A DNA stretch of 62,076 nt, from assembly GCA_000585015.1 (NCBI GenBank), contig JFAX01000013.1:3438-65513 (forward strand). The letters run 5' to 3'. Of the stretch, positions 45,891-56,777 are shown piece by piece. The number at the start of each line of letters is the position of its first letter. Positions within the stretch are counted from its first letter, which is position 1. A program made the translations under genes and the position numbers. The notes below the pieces were generated by a model, which saw nothing but the letters and a program-made list of their open reading frames with translations, had not been told where the DNA came from and ran no database searches. The DNA is from Candidatus Accumulibacter adjunctus (GTDB lineage Bacteria; Pseudomonadota; Gammaproteobacteria; Burkholderiales; Rhodocyclaceae).

Positions 45891-45919
45891 ATTTTAGGAT
45901 GGGCGCTTCGCGAATGCAA
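45891..45919 (-). promoter_or_regulatory. sigma70-like promoter of psrA
   Basis: On the reverse strand TTGCAT (45919-45914), 17 bp, then TAAAAT (45896-45891). The leader to ATG 45812 is about 72 bases. Confidence 0.6.
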
Positions 45920-46008
45920 GCTTTTTTTCCCGACCGTCTGCCGCTTGAGAGGATGCGCGACAACAAGGCATACTGCCGGGGTCATTGACCCGATCGAGCC
46001 ACCTGCCG

Positions 46009-47844
46009 ATGCGCCGCACTGCTTCTCACTATCCGGCCGGCGACAGGCCTGTGGCCGGCGATGCGCACGTCGCAGCGACGCTCCGCCGGCTGCTGCCCTA
46101 CCTCTGGCAGCACAAGTGGCGATTTCTGCTGGCGTTGTCGTGCCTGGTTGGAGCCAAGATCGCCAACGTCAGCGTGCCGCTGATCTTCAAGGAGATGATC
46201 GACGGTCTCGCCGGCCCACAACAGGCGCTCATCCTGCCGGCAGCGCTCCTCCTGCTCTACGGTGCCTTGCGCTTCTCCGCTTCCCTGTTCGCCGAGTTGC
46301 GCGAGATTCTCTTTGCCCGCGTCACGCAGCGCGCCGTCCGGCGCATCGCTCTCGAGGTCTTCCGTCACCTGCACGACCTGTCGCTGCGCTTTCACCTGGA
46401 AAGGCAGACCGGAGGCGTTTCACGCGACATCGAACGGGGCAGCCGCTCGATCTCCAGCCTGATCAGCTATACGCTCTACTCGATCCTGCCGACTCTGGTC
46501 GAGATCAGCATCGTTCTCACCATCCTGCTGCTGCGCTACGACATCAGCCTGGCCCTGATCACGATCGCCTCGCTGGTTGCCTACGTCATCTTCACGGTGA
46601 GCGTCAGCAACTGGCGGATCACGCTTCGCCGCAAGCTCAACGAGACCGATTCGGCAGCCAACACGCGGGCAATCGACAGCCTGCTGAACTACGAAACGGT
46701 CAAGTACTTCAACAACGAAGACTACGAGGCCCGACGCTACGACCAGCAAATGCAGCTCTGGGAAGAAGCAGCCACACGCAGTCAGCTGTCACTCTCGTGG
46801 CTCAATCTGGGACAGCAGGGAATCATCGCACTCGGCGTGACGGCAATGATGTGGCGAGCTGCCGCCGGCGTCGTCGAAGGCAGCATGACGATCGGCGATC
46901 TGGTACTGGTCAACGCCTTTCTCGTCCAGCTCTACATGCCGCTCAACTTCCTCGGCGTCGTCTATCGCGAGATTCGGCAGTCGCTCGCCGACATCGAGCG
47001 ACTGTTCGACCTGCTGGCGATCAATCGCGAGGTCGCCGATTCGCCCGGTGCGATCAGCCTCGCCGACGGGCCCGTGGCGATCCGCTTCGCAGCGGTGTAC
47101 TTCGCCTACGAAGCCAACCGGCAGATCCTGCGCCGGGTGGACTTCTCGATTCCTGCCGGACGAACCGTCGCCGTCGTTGGTGAATCCGGCTCTGGCAAGT
47201 CGACGCTCGCGCGCCTGCTCTACCGCTTCTACGATGTCACTGCTGGTGCCATTCTGGTCAACGGCAACGACCTCCGCCAACTGACCCAGGCCAGCCTGCG
47301 CGCGGCGGTTGGCATCGTGCCGCAGGACACCGTACTGTTCAACGACACCATCTACTACAACATTCAGTACGGCAACCCCGCCGCCGACCGCGAGCAGGTT
47401 CTCGCAGCCGCGGCAGCAGCACAGCTGGCGGCCTTCGTCGACCAGCTGCCGCTGGGTTACGAAACGCGCGTCGGCGAGAGGGGACTGAAGCTTTCTGGGG
47501 GCGAGAAGCAACGCGTGGCCATCGCCCGGGCGCTGCTCAAGAACCCGCCGGTGCTGATCTTCGACGAGGCGACGTCAGCGCTCGACTCGAAGACCGAAAA
47601 GGCGATCCAGGCGAGTCTGGACCGCGCCGCGCGCGGCCGCACGACTCTGGTCATCGCGCATCGCCTGTCAACGATCATGAACGCCGACGAGATACTCGTC
47701 ATGGACACGGGCCGCATCGTCGAACGTGGAACGCATCAGCAGCTGCTCGAGGCCGCCGGCACCTACGCCCAGATGTGGACGCTGCAGCAGCTCGAGGAAG
47801 CGGGTGGCGGGGCGCCGCCAGAGGGCGCAGCGACCGCCATCTGA
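46009..47844 (+). CDS. Atm1-type ABC exporter, fused membrane and ATPase domains
   Basis: 611 residues from ATG 46009 (TTG 45985 would add eight). Six membrane helices (about 35-310) are followed by an ATPase with Walker A GESGSGKST, signature LSGGEKQRVAIARALL, Walker B LIFDEATSALD and H-loop IAHRLST. RFHLERQTGGVSRDIERGSR and NYETVKYFNNEDYEARRYD are hallmarks of the Atm1/HMT1 group, which exports glutathione-linked or sulfur-bearing compounds. No clear ribosome-binding site precedes either start. The gene converges with rplQ; its own 3' hairpin is shared with the rplQ terminator. Confidence 0.9.
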   Translation: MRRTASHYPAGDRPVAGDAHVAATLRRLLPYLWQHKWRFLLALSCLVGAKIANVSVPLIFKEMIDGLAGPQQALILPAALLLLYGALRFSASLFAELREILFARVTQRAVRRIALEVFRHLHDLSLRFHLERQTGGVSRDIERGSRSISSLISYTLYSILPTLVEISIVLTILLLRYDISLALITIASLVAYVIFTVSVSNWRITLRRKLNETDSAANTRAIDSLLNYETVKYFNNEDYEARRYDQQMQLWEEAATRSQLSLSWLNLGQQGIIALGVTAMMWRAAAGVVEGSMTIGDLVLVNAFLVQLYMPLNFLGVVYREIRQSLADIERLFDLLAINREVADSPGAISLADGPVAIRFAAVYFAYEANRQILRRVDFSIPAGRTVAVVGESGSGKSTLARLLYRFYDVTAGAILVNGNDLRQLTQASLRAAVGIVPQDTVLFNDTIYYNIQYGNPAADREQVLAAAAAAQLAAFVDQLPLGYETRVGERGLKLSGGEKQRVAIARALLKNPPVLIFDEATSALDSKTEKAIQASLDRAARGRTTLVIAHRLSTIMNADEILVMDTGRIVERGTHQQLLEAAGTYAQMWTLQQLEEAGGGAPPEGAATAI

Positions 47845-47853
47845 AGCCGCCGC

Positions 47854-47880
47854 AAAAAAGCCAGGCGCGCGGCCTGGCTT
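47854..47880 (-). terminator. terminator of the alpha ribosomal operon
   Basis: On the reverse strand AAGCCAGGC (47880-47872), a 5-base loop, GCCTGGCTT (47866-47858) and a run of T to 47854. It lies 25 bp beyond the rplQ stop. Read forward it lacks a T-tract, so it would serve the ABC exporter gene only weakly. Confidence 0.85.
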
Positions 47881-47904
47881 CGTTGGCGATCGCCTGCCCA
47901 GCGA

Positions 47905-48300
47905 TCAGTCGCCCTTCGCCGCCGAGGGCTCAGCCGCGTCGAGCGGCCGGTCGAGCAGTTCGACAAGAGCCATCGGCGCATTGTCGCCCTCGCGGAAGCC
48001 GCACTTCAAAATCCGCAGGTAACCACCGTTGCGTGTCGCGTAGCGCGGACCGAGTTCATCGAAGACCTTCACCACCATGTCGCGGTCGCGCAAGCGAGCA
48101 AACGCCAAGCGGCGGTTGGCCACGCTGGGCTTCTTGCCCAAGGTGATGATCGGCTCGACCACGCGCCGCAGCTCCTTGGCTTTTGGCAGCGTCGTCTTGA
48201 TGACCTCTGAGCGCAAGAGCGACACACTCATGTTCTGCAGCATGGCCAGCCTGTGAGAGCTGGTCCGGTTCAGTTTGCGAAGCCCCAAACGGTGACGCAT
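47905..48300 (-). CDS. rplQ: 50S ribosomal protein L17
   Basis: 131 residues with the standard N-terminus [21 protein letters not shown]17 lies at the peptide exit tunnel surface. The C-terminal 12 residues ([11 protein letters not shown]) are an acidic extension common in betaproteobacteria. Last gene of the alpha operon, 30 bp after rpoA, followed directly by a terminator. Confidence 0.97.
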   Translation of the reverse strand: MRHRLGLRKLNRTSSHRLAMLQNMSVSLLRSEVIKTTLPKAKELRRVVEPIITLGKKPSVANRRLAFARLRDRDMVVKVFDELGPRYATRNGGYLRILKCGFREGDNAPMALVELLDRPLDAAEPSAAKGD

Positions 48301-48330
48301 ATCAGTTCCTTCCTGTTCTCTTCCGGCTGC

Positions 48331-49305
48331 TCACTTGTCGAGGCCGGCCGGCGGCCAGTTCTCGAGCTTCATTCCCAGGGTCAGGCCGCGGGCAGCCAAC
48401 ACTTCCTTGATTTCATTGAGCGACTTGCGTCCCAGATTGGGTGTCTTCAGCAACTCGTTTTCGGTTCTCTGGATCAGATCACCGATGTAATAGATATTTT
48501 CGGCCTTCAGACAGTTGGCCGAGCGGACCGTCAGCTCGAGGTCGTCCACCGGCCGCAGCAGCAGGGGATCGACCTGGATCGTCTTCTGGTACTCGACGGG
48601 CATCGCCGTCCCGGCAAGATCGGCGAACACCGAAAGCTGCTCCATCAGGATCCGGGCTGCGGTGCGAATCGCCTCCTCGGGCTCGATGGCACCATTCGTC
48701 TCGATGTCCATGACCAGCTTGTCGAGGTCCGTGCGCTGCTCGACGCGAGCGCTCTCCACTGCGTAGCTGACCCGACGAACCGGGCTGAAGGAAGCGTCGA
48801 GGACCAGCTTGCCGATATTCTTCGAACCGTCACCGATGTCGCGCAGATTGCCTGCCAGGTAGCCCCGTGAACGCTCCACCTTCATTTCCATCGCCAGTTT
48901 GCCACCGGCCGAAAGATGGGCGATGACGTGCTCGGGGTTGATGATCTCGACATCGTGTGTGACCTCGATGTCACCGGCCCTGACCACCCCCTTGCCCTCC
49001 TTGCGCAGGTGCAGCACGACCTCTTCGCGGTTGTGGAGCTTGAAAACCACCCCCTTGAGGTTGAGCATGATGTCCACGACGTCTTCCTGTACGCCGTCAA
49101 TCGTCGAATACTCGTGCAGCACGCCCTCGATACTCACTTCGGTCGGCGCGTAGCCGGGCATCGACGAGAGCAGAATCCGGCGCAACGCATTGCCCAAGGT
49201 ATGCCCGTAGCCGCGCTCGAACGGCTCCATCACCACGCGTGCATGCACCGGCGACAAGCTCTGCACATCGATGATGCGCGGTTTAAACAGTCCACTGCTT
49301 TGCAT
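48331..49305 (-). CDS. rpoA: RNA polymerase alpha subunit
   Basis: 324 residues. The N-terminal assembly domain (about 1-230) contains [20 protein letters not shown]. The C-terminal domain starts near 250 with the UP-element and activator contact R261 ([12 protein letters not shown]), equivalent to E. coli R265. Between rpsD and rplQ in the usual order. The start follows a weak site (AAGGA). Confidence 0.98.
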   Translation of the reverse strand: MQSSGLFKPRIIDVQSLSPVHARVVMEPFERGYGHTLGNALRRILLSSMPGYAPTEVSIEGVLHEYSTIDGVQEDVVDIMLNLKGVVFKLHNREEVVLHLRKEGKGVVRAGDIEVTHDVEIINPEHVIAHLSAGGKLAMEMKVERSRGYLAGNLRDIGDGSKNIGKLVLDASFSPVRRVSYAVESARVEQRTDLDKLVMDIETNGAIEPEEAIRTAARILMEQLSVFADLAGTAMPVEYQKTIQVDPLLLRPVDDLELTVRSANCLKAENIYYIGDLIQRTENELLKTPNLGRKSLNEIKEVLAARGLTLGMKLENWPPAGLDK

Positions 49306-49344
49306 GTACAGTCCTTTGCCTGATTCCTGCGAGCCCTGACGCCC

Positions 49345-49974
49345 TTACTTCGAGTACAGTTCGATCACCAGACTCTCGTTGATGGTCGGCGGCAACTCGC
49401 TCCGCTCGGGATTCGCCTTGTAGGTCCCCTTGGCGGCCTTGGCGTCCACCTCGACCCAGGCCGGAAAGCCGCGGGCCTCTGCCGCCGCCAGAGCAGCCTT
49501 GACCCGCAACTGTCCCTTCGTCTTGTCGCAGACCTCGACCACATCTCCCGGGCGCACTTGATACGAAGGGATGTTGACTCTTCTGCCATTGACCAGGACG
49601 CCGTTGTGTCGAACCACTTGGCGCGACTCCGAGCGTGATGCGGCAAAACCCATGCGGTAACACACACTGTCCAGACGCGACTCCAGCAGCTGCAGGAGCA
49701 CTTCGCCCGTCACCCCACGGCGTCGGTCGGCCTCCTGATACACCTTGCGGAACTGCCCCTCGAGGACACCATAGATGCGCCGAATCTTCTGCTTCTCGCG
49801 CAGGTGGACGCCGTAGTCGGACAAGCGCTGGCCCGACTTCTGGCCGTGTTGCCCGGGTGCGTAGGAGCGCCGTTCGATGGCGCACTTGTCGGTGAAGCAT
49901 TTTTCGCCCTTGAGAAACAGCTTCTCGCCTTCACGGCGACATTGGCGGCATTTCGGATCGAGATTGCGAGCCAC
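49345..49974 (-). CDS. rpsD: 30S ribosomal protein S4
   Basis: 209 residues. Primary 16S rRNA-binding protein with an S4 RNA-binding domain (about 98-160). Unlike E. coli S4 it has four N-terminal cysteines, C9, C12, C26 and C31, forming a zinc knuckle; this form is usual in betaproteobacteria. In E. coli S4 represses its own operon; no pseudoknot could be confirmed here. Confidence 0.98.
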   Translation of the reverse strand: MARNLDPKCRQCRREGEKLFLKGEKCFTDKCAIERRSYAPGQHGQKSGQRLSDYGVHLREKQKIRRIYGVLEGQFRKVYQEADRRRGVTGEVLLQLLESRLDSVCYRMGFAASRSESRQVVRHNGVLVNGRRVNIPSYQVRPGDVVEVCDKTKGQLRVKAALAAAEARGFPAWVEVDAKAAKGTYKANPERSELPPTINESLVIELYSK

Positions 49975-49986
49975 GTTTTCTTCTCC

Positions 49987-50382
49987 TTAAATCCGACGCC
50001 TTTTGGGCGGCCGGCAGCCGTTGTGCGGAATCGGCGTGACGTCGGTGATCGCCGTGATCTTCATCCCCAATGCGTTCAGCGCGCGGACCGATGATTCCCG
50101 CCCGGGGCCAGGTCCCTTGATGCGCACCTCGAGGTTCTTCACGCCACACTCGACCGCCACCCGGCCCGCGGCCTCGGCCGCGACCTGCGCCGCAAATGGT
50201 GTGCTCTTGCGCGAGCCCTTGAAGCCGGCACCACCCGAGGTCGCCCATGACAGCGCGTTCCCCTGGCGATCGGTGATCGTGATGATCGTGTTGTTGAAGG
50301 AAGCGTGGATGTGAGCGACGCCCTCGGCCACGTTCTTCCGGATCTTGACTTTCTTGCGAACTTTTGTAGCGGTCTTGGCCAT
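49987..50382 (-). CDS. rpsK: 30S ribosomal protein S11
   Basis: 131 residues; platform protein of the 30S subunit near the mRNA exit. The C-terminal motif is [19 protein letters not shown], with the NG often converted to isoaspartate. It lies 20 bp after rpsM and 12 bp before rpsD. Confidence 0.98.
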   Translation of the reverse strand: MAKTATKVRKKVKIRKNVAEGVAHIHASFNNTIITITDRQGNALSWATSGGAGFKGSRKSTPFAAQVAAEAAGRVAVECGVKNLEVRIKGPGPGRESSVRALNALGMKITAITDVTPIPHNGCRPPKRRRI

Positions 50383-50402
50383 CTTCGGGTCCTAGTTGCT
50401 GA

Positions 50403-50765
50403 TCATTTCTTGCCGGCGATCGGCTTGCGTGGGCCCTTGCGCGTCCGCGCATTGGTGCGCGTGCGCTGGCCACGCGACGGCAGCCCCTTGCGATGGCGCA
50501 GGCCACGATAGCAGCCCAGGTCCATCAGTCGCTTGATGCTCATCGTCACTTCGCGGCGCAGGTCCCCCTCAACGGTGTACCTGCCGATCTCGTCACGCAG
50601 CCGTTCCAGTTCGGCCTCGCTGAGATCCTTCATCTTGGTTGAACGGACAACCCCAGCAGCATCACAAATCTTCTGCGCGCGCGAACGCCCGATCCCGTAG
50701 ATGGCGGTCAGCGCGATCTCGGCATGCTGGTGGTTAGGGAGGTTTACGCCTGCGATGCGGGCCAT
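50403..50765 (-). CDS. rpsM: 30S ribosomal protein S13
   Basis: 120 residues; head protein contacting the P-site tRNA through its basic tail ([18 protein letters not shown]). The H2TH domain begins [16 protein letters not shown]. It starts the alpha operon in E. coli order. The start follows GGGGTGA, after a T8 run in the leader. Confidence 0.98.
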   Translation of the reverse strand: MARIAGVNLPNHQHAEIALTAIYGIGRSRAQKICDAAGVVRSTKMKDLSEAELERLRDEIGRYTVEGDLRREVTMSIKRLMDLGCYRGLRHRKGLPSRGQRTRTNARTRKGPRKPIAGKK

Positions 50766-50795
50766 CGATTCACCCCAAAAAAAACGAAACTTGCA

Positions 50796-50823
50796 ATTAT
50801 AGTTCGAACGTCTGACGGCTCAC
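50796..50823 (-). promoter_or_regulatory. possible alpha-operon promoter upstream of rpsM
   Basis: A perfect TATAAT (50801-50796 on the reverse strand) lies 30 bp before rpsM, but the -35 region (TGAGCC at 15 bp spacing) is poor. The position matches the classical alpha operon start. Confidence 0.35.
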
Positions 50824-50841
50824 CACGGTGACTCGTCGCGC

Positions 50842-50955
50842 TCAACCCTGCCGCTGTTTGTGCCGTTGATCGGCACAAATCACACGCACGATGCCGTGCC
50901 GCCGAATGATCTTGCACTTGCGGCAGATGCGCTTAACGGATGCCAGCACTTTCAT
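50842..50955 (-). CDS. rpmJ: 50S ribosomal protein L36
   Basis: 37 residues, beginning [19 protein letters not shown]. The zinc ribbon ligands are C11, C14, C27 and H32, so this is the zinc-binding C+ form. It lies between infA and rpsM, as in many bacteria. Its ATG follows GGAGTC. Confidence 0.96.
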   Translation of the reverse strand: MKVLASVKRICRKCKIIRRHGIVRVICADQRHKQRQG

Positions 50956-51022
50956 GATCGACTCCTGATTGTCCGGACCCAGGCGCAGCCAGCCCTTCGC
51001 CGAGTTGTTGCGTAGAGATTCC

Positions 51023-51241
51023 TCACTTGGCGCGGAAGACGATGCGCGCGCGACTCAGATCGTAGGGAGTCAGTTGCACCGTCACCTTGTCGCCCGGCAG
51101 TATCCGGATGTAATGCATCCGCATCTTCCCCGAAATGAAACCGAGCACCATGTGACCGTTTTCGAGCTTCACCCTGAAGGTGGCGTTGGGGAGGTTCTCG
51201 ACGACCTCTCCCTGCATTTCGATCAAGTCTTCCTTTGCCAT
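51023..51241 (-). CDS. infA: translation initiation factor IF-1
   Basis: 72-residue single OB-fold protein ([20 protein letters not shown]) that binds the 30S A site. It starts 1 bp after the secY stop, so coupling is likely. Location in the spc operon between secY and rpmJ is common in beta- but not gammaproteobacteria, where infA is elsewhere. Confidence 0.97.
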   Translation of the reverse strand: MAKEDLIEMQGEVVENLPNATFRVKLENGHMVLGFISGKMRMHYIRILPGDKVTVQLTPYDLSRARIVFRAK

Positions 51242-51242
51242 C

Positions 51243-52568
51243 CTATTTCGCCGGTAGGCCGGAGCCCTTGAAGTTCGCCTTCTTCAGCAGGCTCTCGTAC
51301 TGGTGCGACATGGCATAGGCCTGCACCTGGGTCATGAAATCCATGGTCACCACGACAATGATCAGCAGTGACGTCCCGCCAAAATAAAACGGCACGTTCC
51401 ACTTGAGAATCAGAAACTCCGGCAGCAGGCAGACGATGGTGATGTAGACAGCGCCGACCAGGGTCAACCGCATGAGAATCTTGTCTATGTAACGCGCGGT
51501 CTGATCTCCCGGCCGGATGCCGGGAACGAACGCGCCACTGCGCTTCAGGTTGTCGGCCGTCTCCTTGGAATTGAAGACGAGGGCCGTATAGAAGAAGCAG
51601 AAGAAGACGATGGCAGCCGCATAGAGCATGACGTAGATCGGCTGCCCCGGCGAGAGGGCGCCAGCAACGTCCTTCAGCCAGCGCACGGACTCGCCGGAGC
51701 CAAACCACCCGGCGAGCGTCCCCGGGAACAGGATGATCGACGACGCGAAAATCGGCGGAATCACGCCGGCCATGTTCAGCTTCAACGGCAGGTGCGAACT
51801 TTGCCCGCCATAAATCTTGTTCCCCACCTGCCGCTTCGCATAATTGACCAGAATCTTGCGCTGCCCACGCTCGACGAAGACGACGAAGGCCGTGACGAGA
51901 ACCACCAGGACGCAGATCACAAGCGCCGTCAGCGGATGCATCGCACCCGTACGGACCAGTTCCAGAAGCCCGCCAATGGCGTTTGGCAGACCGGCGGCGA
52001 TGCCGGCAAAGATGATGATCGAGATGCCATTGCCGAGACCGCGCTCGGTGACCTGTTCTCCGAGCCACATCAGGAACATCGTGCCGGTCACCAGTGTGAC
52101 GACCGTCACGAGGCGGAACATCATTCCTGGCTCCAGGACCAGCCCGGGTTGAGCCTCGACCGCCACCGCAATGCCGATACCCTGGAAGAGCGCCAGGAAG
52201 ACGGTGCCGTAACGGGTGTACTGCGTGATCTTGCGCCGCCCAGCCTCGCCTTCCTTCTTCAGCGCCTCGAGCTGGGGACTGGCATGGGTCATCAGTTGCA
52301 TGATGATCGAGGCCGAAATGTACGGCATGATTCCCAGCGCAAAGATCGTGAAGCGTGACAGCGCACCCCCGGAAAACATGTTGAACATGCCCAGGATGCC
52401 GCCTTGCTGCTGGTTGAACAGTTCGCTGAGAACCCGCGCATCGATCCCCGGCACCGGGATGTGAGCGCCGATGCGATACACCAGCAAGGCGCCGACGAGG
52501 AACCACAGCCGGCGCTTGAGATCGCCGAACTTGCCGCCCTTGCTGACCGTGTTTGCGCTAGTTGCCAA
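51243..52568 (-). CDS. secY: preprotein translocase subunit SecY
   Basis: 441 residues, ten membrane helices; core of the Sec translocon. The plug and lateral-gate helices are normal; cytoplasmic loop C5 contains the ribosome/SecA contact ([24 protein letters not shown], here [20 protein letters not shown]). It follows rplO by 23 bp and precedes infA. Confidence 0.98.
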   Translation of the reverse strand: MATSANTVSKGGKFGDLKRRLWFLVGALLVYRIGAHIPVPGIDARVLSELFNQQQGGILGMFNMFSGGALSRFTIFALGIMPYISASIIMQLMTHASPQLEALKKEGEAGRRKITQYTRYGTVFLALFQGIGIAVAVEAQPGLVLEPGMMFRLVTVVTLVTGTMFLMWLGEQVTERGLGNGISIIIFAGIAAGLPNAIGGLLELVRTGAMHPLTALVICVLVVLVTAFVVFVERGQRKILVNYAKRQVGNKIYGGQSSHLPLKLNMAGVIPPIFASSIILFPGTLAGWFGSGESVRWLKDVAGALSPGQPIYVMLYAAAIVFFCFFYTALVFNSKETADNLKRSGAFVPGIRPGDQTARYIDKILMRLTLVGAVYITIVCLLPEFLILKWNVPFYFGGTSLLIIVVVTMDFMTQVQAYAMSHQYESLLKKANFKGSGLPAK

Positions 52569-52591
52569 GAGGACTCACCCGTGAACCTGGT

Positions 52592-53038
52592 TCATTCCGC
52601 AACGCTGCCGCCCGCCGCTTCGATCGCAGCCCGAGCTCCTGCCGTCGCTCCTACGCCGCGAAGCATGACCTTGCGGTCGATGGTCCCCGAGAGGATGACC
52701 TTTACCGACAGCACGTCCTGCGCCACCAGGCTGGCCTGGACCAGTGTCGCGAGATCGATCTCATCGACCGGCAGACGGGCGATCTCAGACAGGCGAACCT
52801 CGACGTTGCGCGACCTGGTCAGCGACTTGAAGCCACGCTTCGGCAGGCGACGCTGCAAAGGCATCTGCCCCCCCTCGAAGCCGACCTTGTGCAGCCCGCC
52901 GGCGCGCGACTTCTGCCCCTTGTGGCCGCGGCCGCAGGTCTTGCCGAAGCCGGACCCGATGCCCCGGCCCACACGCTTCTTTTCCGGTCGAGAACCCTCG
53001 GCCGGCTGTACGGTATTGAGTTCCATGTCAGCGCTCAC
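52592..53038 (-). CDS. rplO: 50S ribosomal protein L15
   Basis: 148 residues. Gly/Arg-rich N-terminus ([20 protein letters not shown], then [12 protein letters not shown]) typical of L15, followed by the globular C-terminal half. It overlaps the end of rpmD by 11 bp, indicating coupled translation. Confidence 0.97.
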   Translation of the reverse strand: MSADMELNTVQPAEGSRPEKKRVGRGIGSGFGKTCGRGHKGQKSRAGGLHKVGFEGGQMPLQRRLPKRGFKSLTRSRNVEVRLSEIARLPVDEIDLATLVQASLVAQDVLSVKVILSGTIDRKVMLRGVGATAGARAAIEAAGGSVAE

Positions 53039-53210
53039 ATCTCAGAAGATAGGACACCTTGTTGATCATTCCGCGCACCGCCGGCGTGTCCTCCAGCACC
53101 GAACTGCTGTTGAGGCGTCGCAGCCCGAGGCCACGAACGGTCGCCCGATGCGATTCCTTGGTGCCGATGAGACTCCTCACCAGAGTCACCTTCACTGTCT
53201 TCTCAGCCAT
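53028..53210 (-). CDS. rpmD: 50S ribosomal protein L30
   Basis: 60 residues, the short bacterial form ([30 protein letters not shown]). It lies 3 bp after rpsE and overlaps rplO. Confidence 0.97.
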   Translation of the reverse strand: MAEKTVKVTLVRSLIGTKESHRATVRGLGLRRLNSSSVLEDTPAVRGMINKVSYLLRCER

Positions 53211-53213
53211 CTG

Positions 53214-53738
53214 TCACTCCATGATCTCGGCAACGGACTTGCCACGCTTCGCAGCAACCTCGGCTGGCGTCGTCATGGAGCGCAGCCCGTTGATCGTGGC
53301 GCGGACGATGTTGTAGGGATTGGTTGAGCCATGCGCCTTGGCGACGACGTTGGTCATGCCGATGACGTCGAAAACAGCCCGCATCGCGCCGCCGGCGATG
53401 ATCCCGGTTCCTTCGGGTGCCGGCTGCATCATCACTCTCGAAGCGCCGTGTCGACCGAACACCGTGTGCTGCAATGTGCCGTTCTTCAGGCTGACGCGGA
53501 TCAGGTTGCGGCGCGCTTCCTCCATCGCCTTTTGCACCGCCACCGGCACCTCGCGCGACTTGCCCTTGCCCATCCCGACACGCCCGTCGCCATCACCAAC
53601 GACGGTCAGCGCGGCAAAACCGAGGATCCGACCGCCCTTGACGACTTTCGTCACACGGTTGATCGAGATCATCTTTTCCCGCATGCCATCATCGGGCTTC
53701 TCGGCTTGCTGTGGTTTCCTGCTTTGCGGTTTAGCCAT
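53214..53738 (-). CDS. rpsE: 30S ribosomal protein S5
   Basis: 174 residues with the dsRBD-like domain ([20 protein letters not shown]) and [20 protein letters not shown]. The N-terminal 22 residues ([12 protein letters not shown]) are an extension. S5 contributes to decoding fidelity and mRNA unwinding at the 30S entrance. Confidence 0.98.
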   Translation of the reverse strand: MAKPQSRKPQQAEKPDDGMREKMISINRVTKVVKGGRILGFAALTVVGDGDGRVGMGKGKSREVPVAVQKAMEEARRNLIRVSLKNGTLQHTVFGRHGASRVMMQPAPEGTGIIAGGAMRAVFDVIGMTNVVAKAHGSTNPYNIVRATINGLRSMTTPAEVAAKRGKSVAEIME

Positions 53739-53767
53739 TGATTACTCCAATTCCTTGCACTCTGCGA

Positions 53768-54124
53768 TCAGAACTTGAGACCGCCTTCACGCGCTGCGTC
53801 GGCCAGCGCCTTGATCCGGCCGTGGTAGCGGAAGCCAGCACGGTCGAACGAGACGCTCTCGATTCCCGCCTTTCTCGCTCGCTCGGCGATCAGCAGACCG
53901 ATCGTCTTCGCCGCGTTGATGTCGCCGCCATTGGGCAGCATGCTGCGCACACCCGGTTCCAGCGACGAGGCAGCAGCGAGAACCCGCGATCCACATGGCG
54001 AGATCACTTGCGCGTAGATGTGGCAATTGGTGCGATGCACCGACAAGCGCACGGTCTTGAGTTCGGCGATCTTGGCCCGGGTCATGCGGGCCCGGCGCAA
54101 ACGCGCCTGTTTCTTGTCAATCAT
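53768..54124 (-). CDS. rplR: 50S ribosomal protein L18
   Basis: 118 residues; binds 5S rRNA with L5. The basic N-terminus ([16 protein letters not shown]) and the C-terminal [20 protein letters not shown] block are typical. It follows rplF by 10 bp. Confidence 0.97.
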   Translation of the reverse strand: MIDKKQARLRRARMTRAKIAELKTVRLSVHRTNCHIYAQVISPCGSRVLAAASSLEPGVRSMLPNGGDINAAKTIGLLIAERARKAGIESVSFDRAGFRYHGRIKALADAAREGGLKF

Positions 54125-54134
54125 CTGAGCACCC

Positions 54135-54671
54135 TTATTTCTTCTTCTTCGTTTCCTTGATCACGACGACCTCGTCCGCATGGCGAACGCCCTTGCCCTT
54201 GTAGGGTTCCGGCTTGCGATAGCTGCGCACTTCCGCCGCGACCTGGCCAACGAGTTGGCGGTCAACGCCCTTGATCACTATTTCCGTCTGCGTCGGCGTC
54301 ACCGCCGTGATTCCGGCCGGCAACCTGTACGCCACCGGATGCGAGAAGCCGAGCGAGAGGTTGAGCGTATCGCCCTGAGCCTGCGCGCGATAGCCAACGC
54401 CAACCAGAGTCAATTTCCGCTCGAAGCCGGAGCTGACCCCCGTCACCATGTTGGCGACAACGGCGCGCATCGTTCCCGACAAGGCGTCGGCCTGCGACGC
54501 TCCCGCAACCGGCCTGCAGTGGAGGCTGCCGCCTTCCTCTTCGATGCTCACTGCCGGGTTGACGGCAAACTCGAGCTGGCCGAGCGGCCCCTTGACTGAA
54601 ATCCGCTCGCTGGTCAAGGCGACGACAACCCCTGGCGGCAGGGCGATGGGTTTCTTTGCGACTCGGGACAT
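54135..54671 (-). CDS. rplF: 50S ribosomal protein L6
   Basis: 178 residues with two similar domains, ending in [20 protein letters not shown] ([11 protein letters not shown] is the RNA-contact motif). It lies near the GTPase-associated centre. The start follows AAGGTGTAGCC. Confidence 0.98.
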   Translation of the reverse strand: MSRVAKKPIALPPGVVVALTSERISVKGPLGQLEFAVNPAVSIEEEGGSLHCRPVAGASQADALSGTMRAVVANMVTGVSSGFERKLTLVGVGYRAQAQGDTLNLSLGFSHPVAYRLPAGITAVTPTQTEIVIKGVDRQLVGQVAAEVRSYRKPEPYKGKGVRHADEVVVIKETKKKK

Positions 54672-54680
54672 GGCTACACC

Positions 54681-55076
54681 TTACGCGACAAAGCACAGAA
54701 CCTCGCCGCCAACATGGTTGGCGCGGGCCTTGCGGTCGGTCATCACGCCCTTGGGAGTCGACACGATGGCGACTCCAAGACCGTTCATCACCTGTGGAAT
54801 ATCCCCAGCGCCCCGGTAAATCCGAAGCCCGGGTCGGGAAACGCGGTCGATTCGCTCGATCACCGGCCGGCCCGCATAGTACTTGAGCCCGATTTCGAGC
54901 AACGGCTTGCCGGCGTTGGGATCAACCGAGAAGCCTTCGACATACCCCTCGTCCTTCAACACTTGGGCAATGGCGACTTTCACCTTCGATGACGGCATGG
55001 CGACGGACGCCTTGCTCGCCATCTGGGCATTGCGGATGCGGGTCAGCATGTCGCTGATCGGATCGCTCATACTCAT
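54681..55076 (-). CDS. rpsH: 30S ribosomal protein S8
   Basis: 131 residues, N-terminus [21 protein letters not shown]8 binds helix 21 of 16S rRNA and in E. coli represses the spc operon at the L5 start. The spc position here would allow the same control, but the target RNA was not verified. Confidence 0.98.
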   Translation of the reverse strand: MSMSDPISDMLTRIRNAQMASKASVAMPSSKVKVAIAQVLKDEGYVEGFSVDPNAGKPLLEIGLKYYAGRPVIERIDRVSRPGLRIYRGAGDIPQVMNGLGVAIVSTPKGVMTDRKARANHVGGEVLCFVA

Positions 55077-55090
55077 TCTGTTCTCTCCTG

Positions 55091-55396
55091 CTACCAGCTA
55101 GCCTTGACCATGCCAGGCACTTCGCCCTGCATGAAGAACTCGCGCAGCTTGCCGCGAGCGAGGCCAAACTTGCGGAAGACACCGCGCGGACGGCCAGTGA
55201 GCTGGCATCGGTTGCGCAGCCTGACCGGGCTGGCGTTGCGCGGCAACGCCTGCATCTTGAGACGGGCATCGAAGCGATCTTCGATCGACCGGCTCTGATC
55301 GGCGATCACGGCCAACAGCTCGGCACGTTTCGTGGCATATTTCTTGACAACCTTGCGCCGCTTTTCACCGCGGTTGATCACAGCGATTTTCGCCAT
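55091..55396 (-). CDS. rpsN: 30S ribosomal protein S14, zinc-free long form
   Basis: 101 residues, the long C- form: the [20 protein letters not shown] segment has a single cysteine and no CxxC pairs. It lies between rplE and rpsH as usual. Confidence 0.98.
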   Translation of the reverse strand: MAKIAVINRGEKRRKVVKKYATKRAELLAVIADQSRSIEDRFDARLKMQALPRNASPVRLRNRCQLTGRPRGVFRKFGLARGKLREFFMQGEVPGMVKASW

Positions 55397-55402
55397 TTCG
55401 TC

Positions 55403-55942
55403 TCAGTTCCTGAAAGGGAATTTGAACGCGCCAAGCAGGGCACGCGCCTCTTCATCGGTCTTGGCGGTCGTGGTAACACTGATGTTCATGCCGCGCAGAG
55501 CATCGATCCGGTCGTACTCGATTTCCGGGAAGATGATCTGTTCCTTGAGACCCATGCTGTAATTGCCACGACCGTCGAAGCCCTTTCCGGAAATGCCGCG
55601 AAAATCACGAACACGCGGCAATGCGACAGAAACCAGGCGATCGATGAACTCGAACATCCGCGGGCCACGCAAGGTAACCATGCAACCGATCGCATAGCCC
55701 GTACGGATCTTGAAGCCGGCAATGGACTTCCTGGCCTTGGTCATCACCGGTTTCTGACCGGCGATCTTGACCATGTCGCCCATGGCGTTTTCCAGGACCT
55801 TCTTGTCCGCCACCGCTTCCCCGACACCCATGTTGAGCGTCACCTTGGTGATCCGCGGCACTTCCATTTTCGACTTGTAGCCAAACTTCTGGGTCAATTC
55901 GGGAACCACCGTATCCTTGTAGTACTGCAGCAAACGCGCCAT
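55403..55942 (-). CDS. rplE: 50S ribosomal protein L5
   Basis: 179 residues; binds 5S rRNA and the P-site tRNA region. Contains [20 protein letters not shown] and the C-terminal [20 protein letters not shown]. Start 9 bp after the rplX stop. Confidence 0.98.
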   Translation of the reverse strand: MARLLQYYKDTVVPELTQKFGYKSKMEVPRITKVTLNMGVGEAVADKKVLENAMGDMVKIAGQKPVMTKARKSIAGFKIRTGYAIGCMVTLRGPRMFEFIDRLVSVALPRVRDFRGISGKGFDGRGNYSMGLKEQIIFPEIEYDRIDALRGMNISVTTTAKTDEEARALLGAFKFPFRN

Positions 55943-55951
55943 GACTGATCC

Positions 55952-56269
55952 TTATGCTCCCAAGACTTCACCGTTCGACTTGAAAAACCGTACCTTGGTA
56001 CCGTCCTCAAGCTTCCTGAAGCCGACCCGGTCCGCTTTCCTTGTGGCCGGGTTGTAAAGCGCCACATTCGACACGTGCAGCGGCATTTCCTTTTCGGTGA
56101 CGCCGCCGAGGACGCCCTTCACCGGATTCGGCTTGACGTGCTTCTTGACACGGTTCACGCCCTCGACGAGAACATGCTCGGCGCCCGAACGAGCGAGGAC
56201 CGTTCCCCGCTTCCCCTTGTCCTTGCCGGCGAGGACCACGACGTCATCGCCCTTACGAATCTTTTCCAT
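55952..56269 (-). CDS. rplX: 50S ribosomal protein L24
   Basis: 105 residues with the KOW motif ([20 protein letters not shown]) at the N-terminus. An early assembly initiator of the 50S subunit. It lies 9 bp after rplN. Confidence 0.98.
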   Translation of the reverse strand: MEKIRKGDDVVVLAGKDKGKRGTVLARSGAEHVLVEGVNRVKKHVKPNPVKGVLGGVTEKEMPLHVSNVALYNPATRKADRVGFRKLEDGTKVRFFKSNGEVLGA

Positions 56270-56278
56270 GGCCTTCCC

Positions 56279-56647
56279 TTACAGCACTTCCGGCGCCAGC
56301 GAGACGATCTTCATGAAGCGGTCACCACGCAACTCGCGCGTCACCGGCCCGAAGATGCGCGTACCGATCGGCTCCATCTTGTTGTTGAGCAGGACGGCGG
56401 CGTTGTGGTCGAACCTGACGAGCGATCCGTCGGCCCGACGGACCCCCTTCGCGGTGCGCACCACGACGGCACTGTAAACGTCGCCCTTCTTGACACGACC
56501 GCGCGGAGCGGCATCCTTGATCGCGACCTTGATGATGTCACCAACACCTGCGTAACGGCGCTTCGAACCACCGAGTACCTTGATGCACATCACTGAGCGC
56601 GCACCGGTGTTGTCGGCGACGTCGAGAGTAGTCTGTACTTGAATCAT
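56279..56647 (-). CDS. rplN: 50S ribosomal protein L14
   Basis: 122 residues ([20 protein letters not shown]). It forms part of the intersubunit bridge with L19. First gene of the spc operon in the E. coli arrangement; 130 bp separate it from rpsQ and hold a promoter. Confidence 0.98.
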   Translation of the reverse strand: MIQVQTTLDVADNTGARSVMCIKVLGGSKRRYAGVGDIIKVAIKDAAPRGRVKKGDVYSAVVVRTAKGVRRADGSLVRFDHNAAVLLNNKMEPIGTRIFGPVTRELRGDRFMKIVSLAPEVL

Positions 56648-56746
56648 GTATCACTCCAACTTGGCCCGCGACGGCGGTCAGTCTTGGAACCCGCTAGGGG
56701 AGAAACGCTCGACCGGTTGCTGCCGTCGGGCGCAGGAAAACGCGGA

Positions 56747-56774
56747 ATTATAGCCGGAGCACGAACAAACGCAA
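56747..56774 (-). promoter_or_regulatory. spc-operon promoter upstream of rplN
   Basis: On the reverse strand TTGCGT (56774-56769), 16 bp, then a perfect TATAAT (56752-56747). It lies in the only long gap inside this ribosomal gene run and about 100 bp before rplN, matching the classical S10/spc boundary. Confidence 0.6.
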
Positions 56775-56777
56775 GAA

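Noticed and set aside
49345..49974. Zinc-cysteine form of S4 as a novelty
   Set aside because: C9, C12, C26 and C31 are the usual form in betaproteobacteria.
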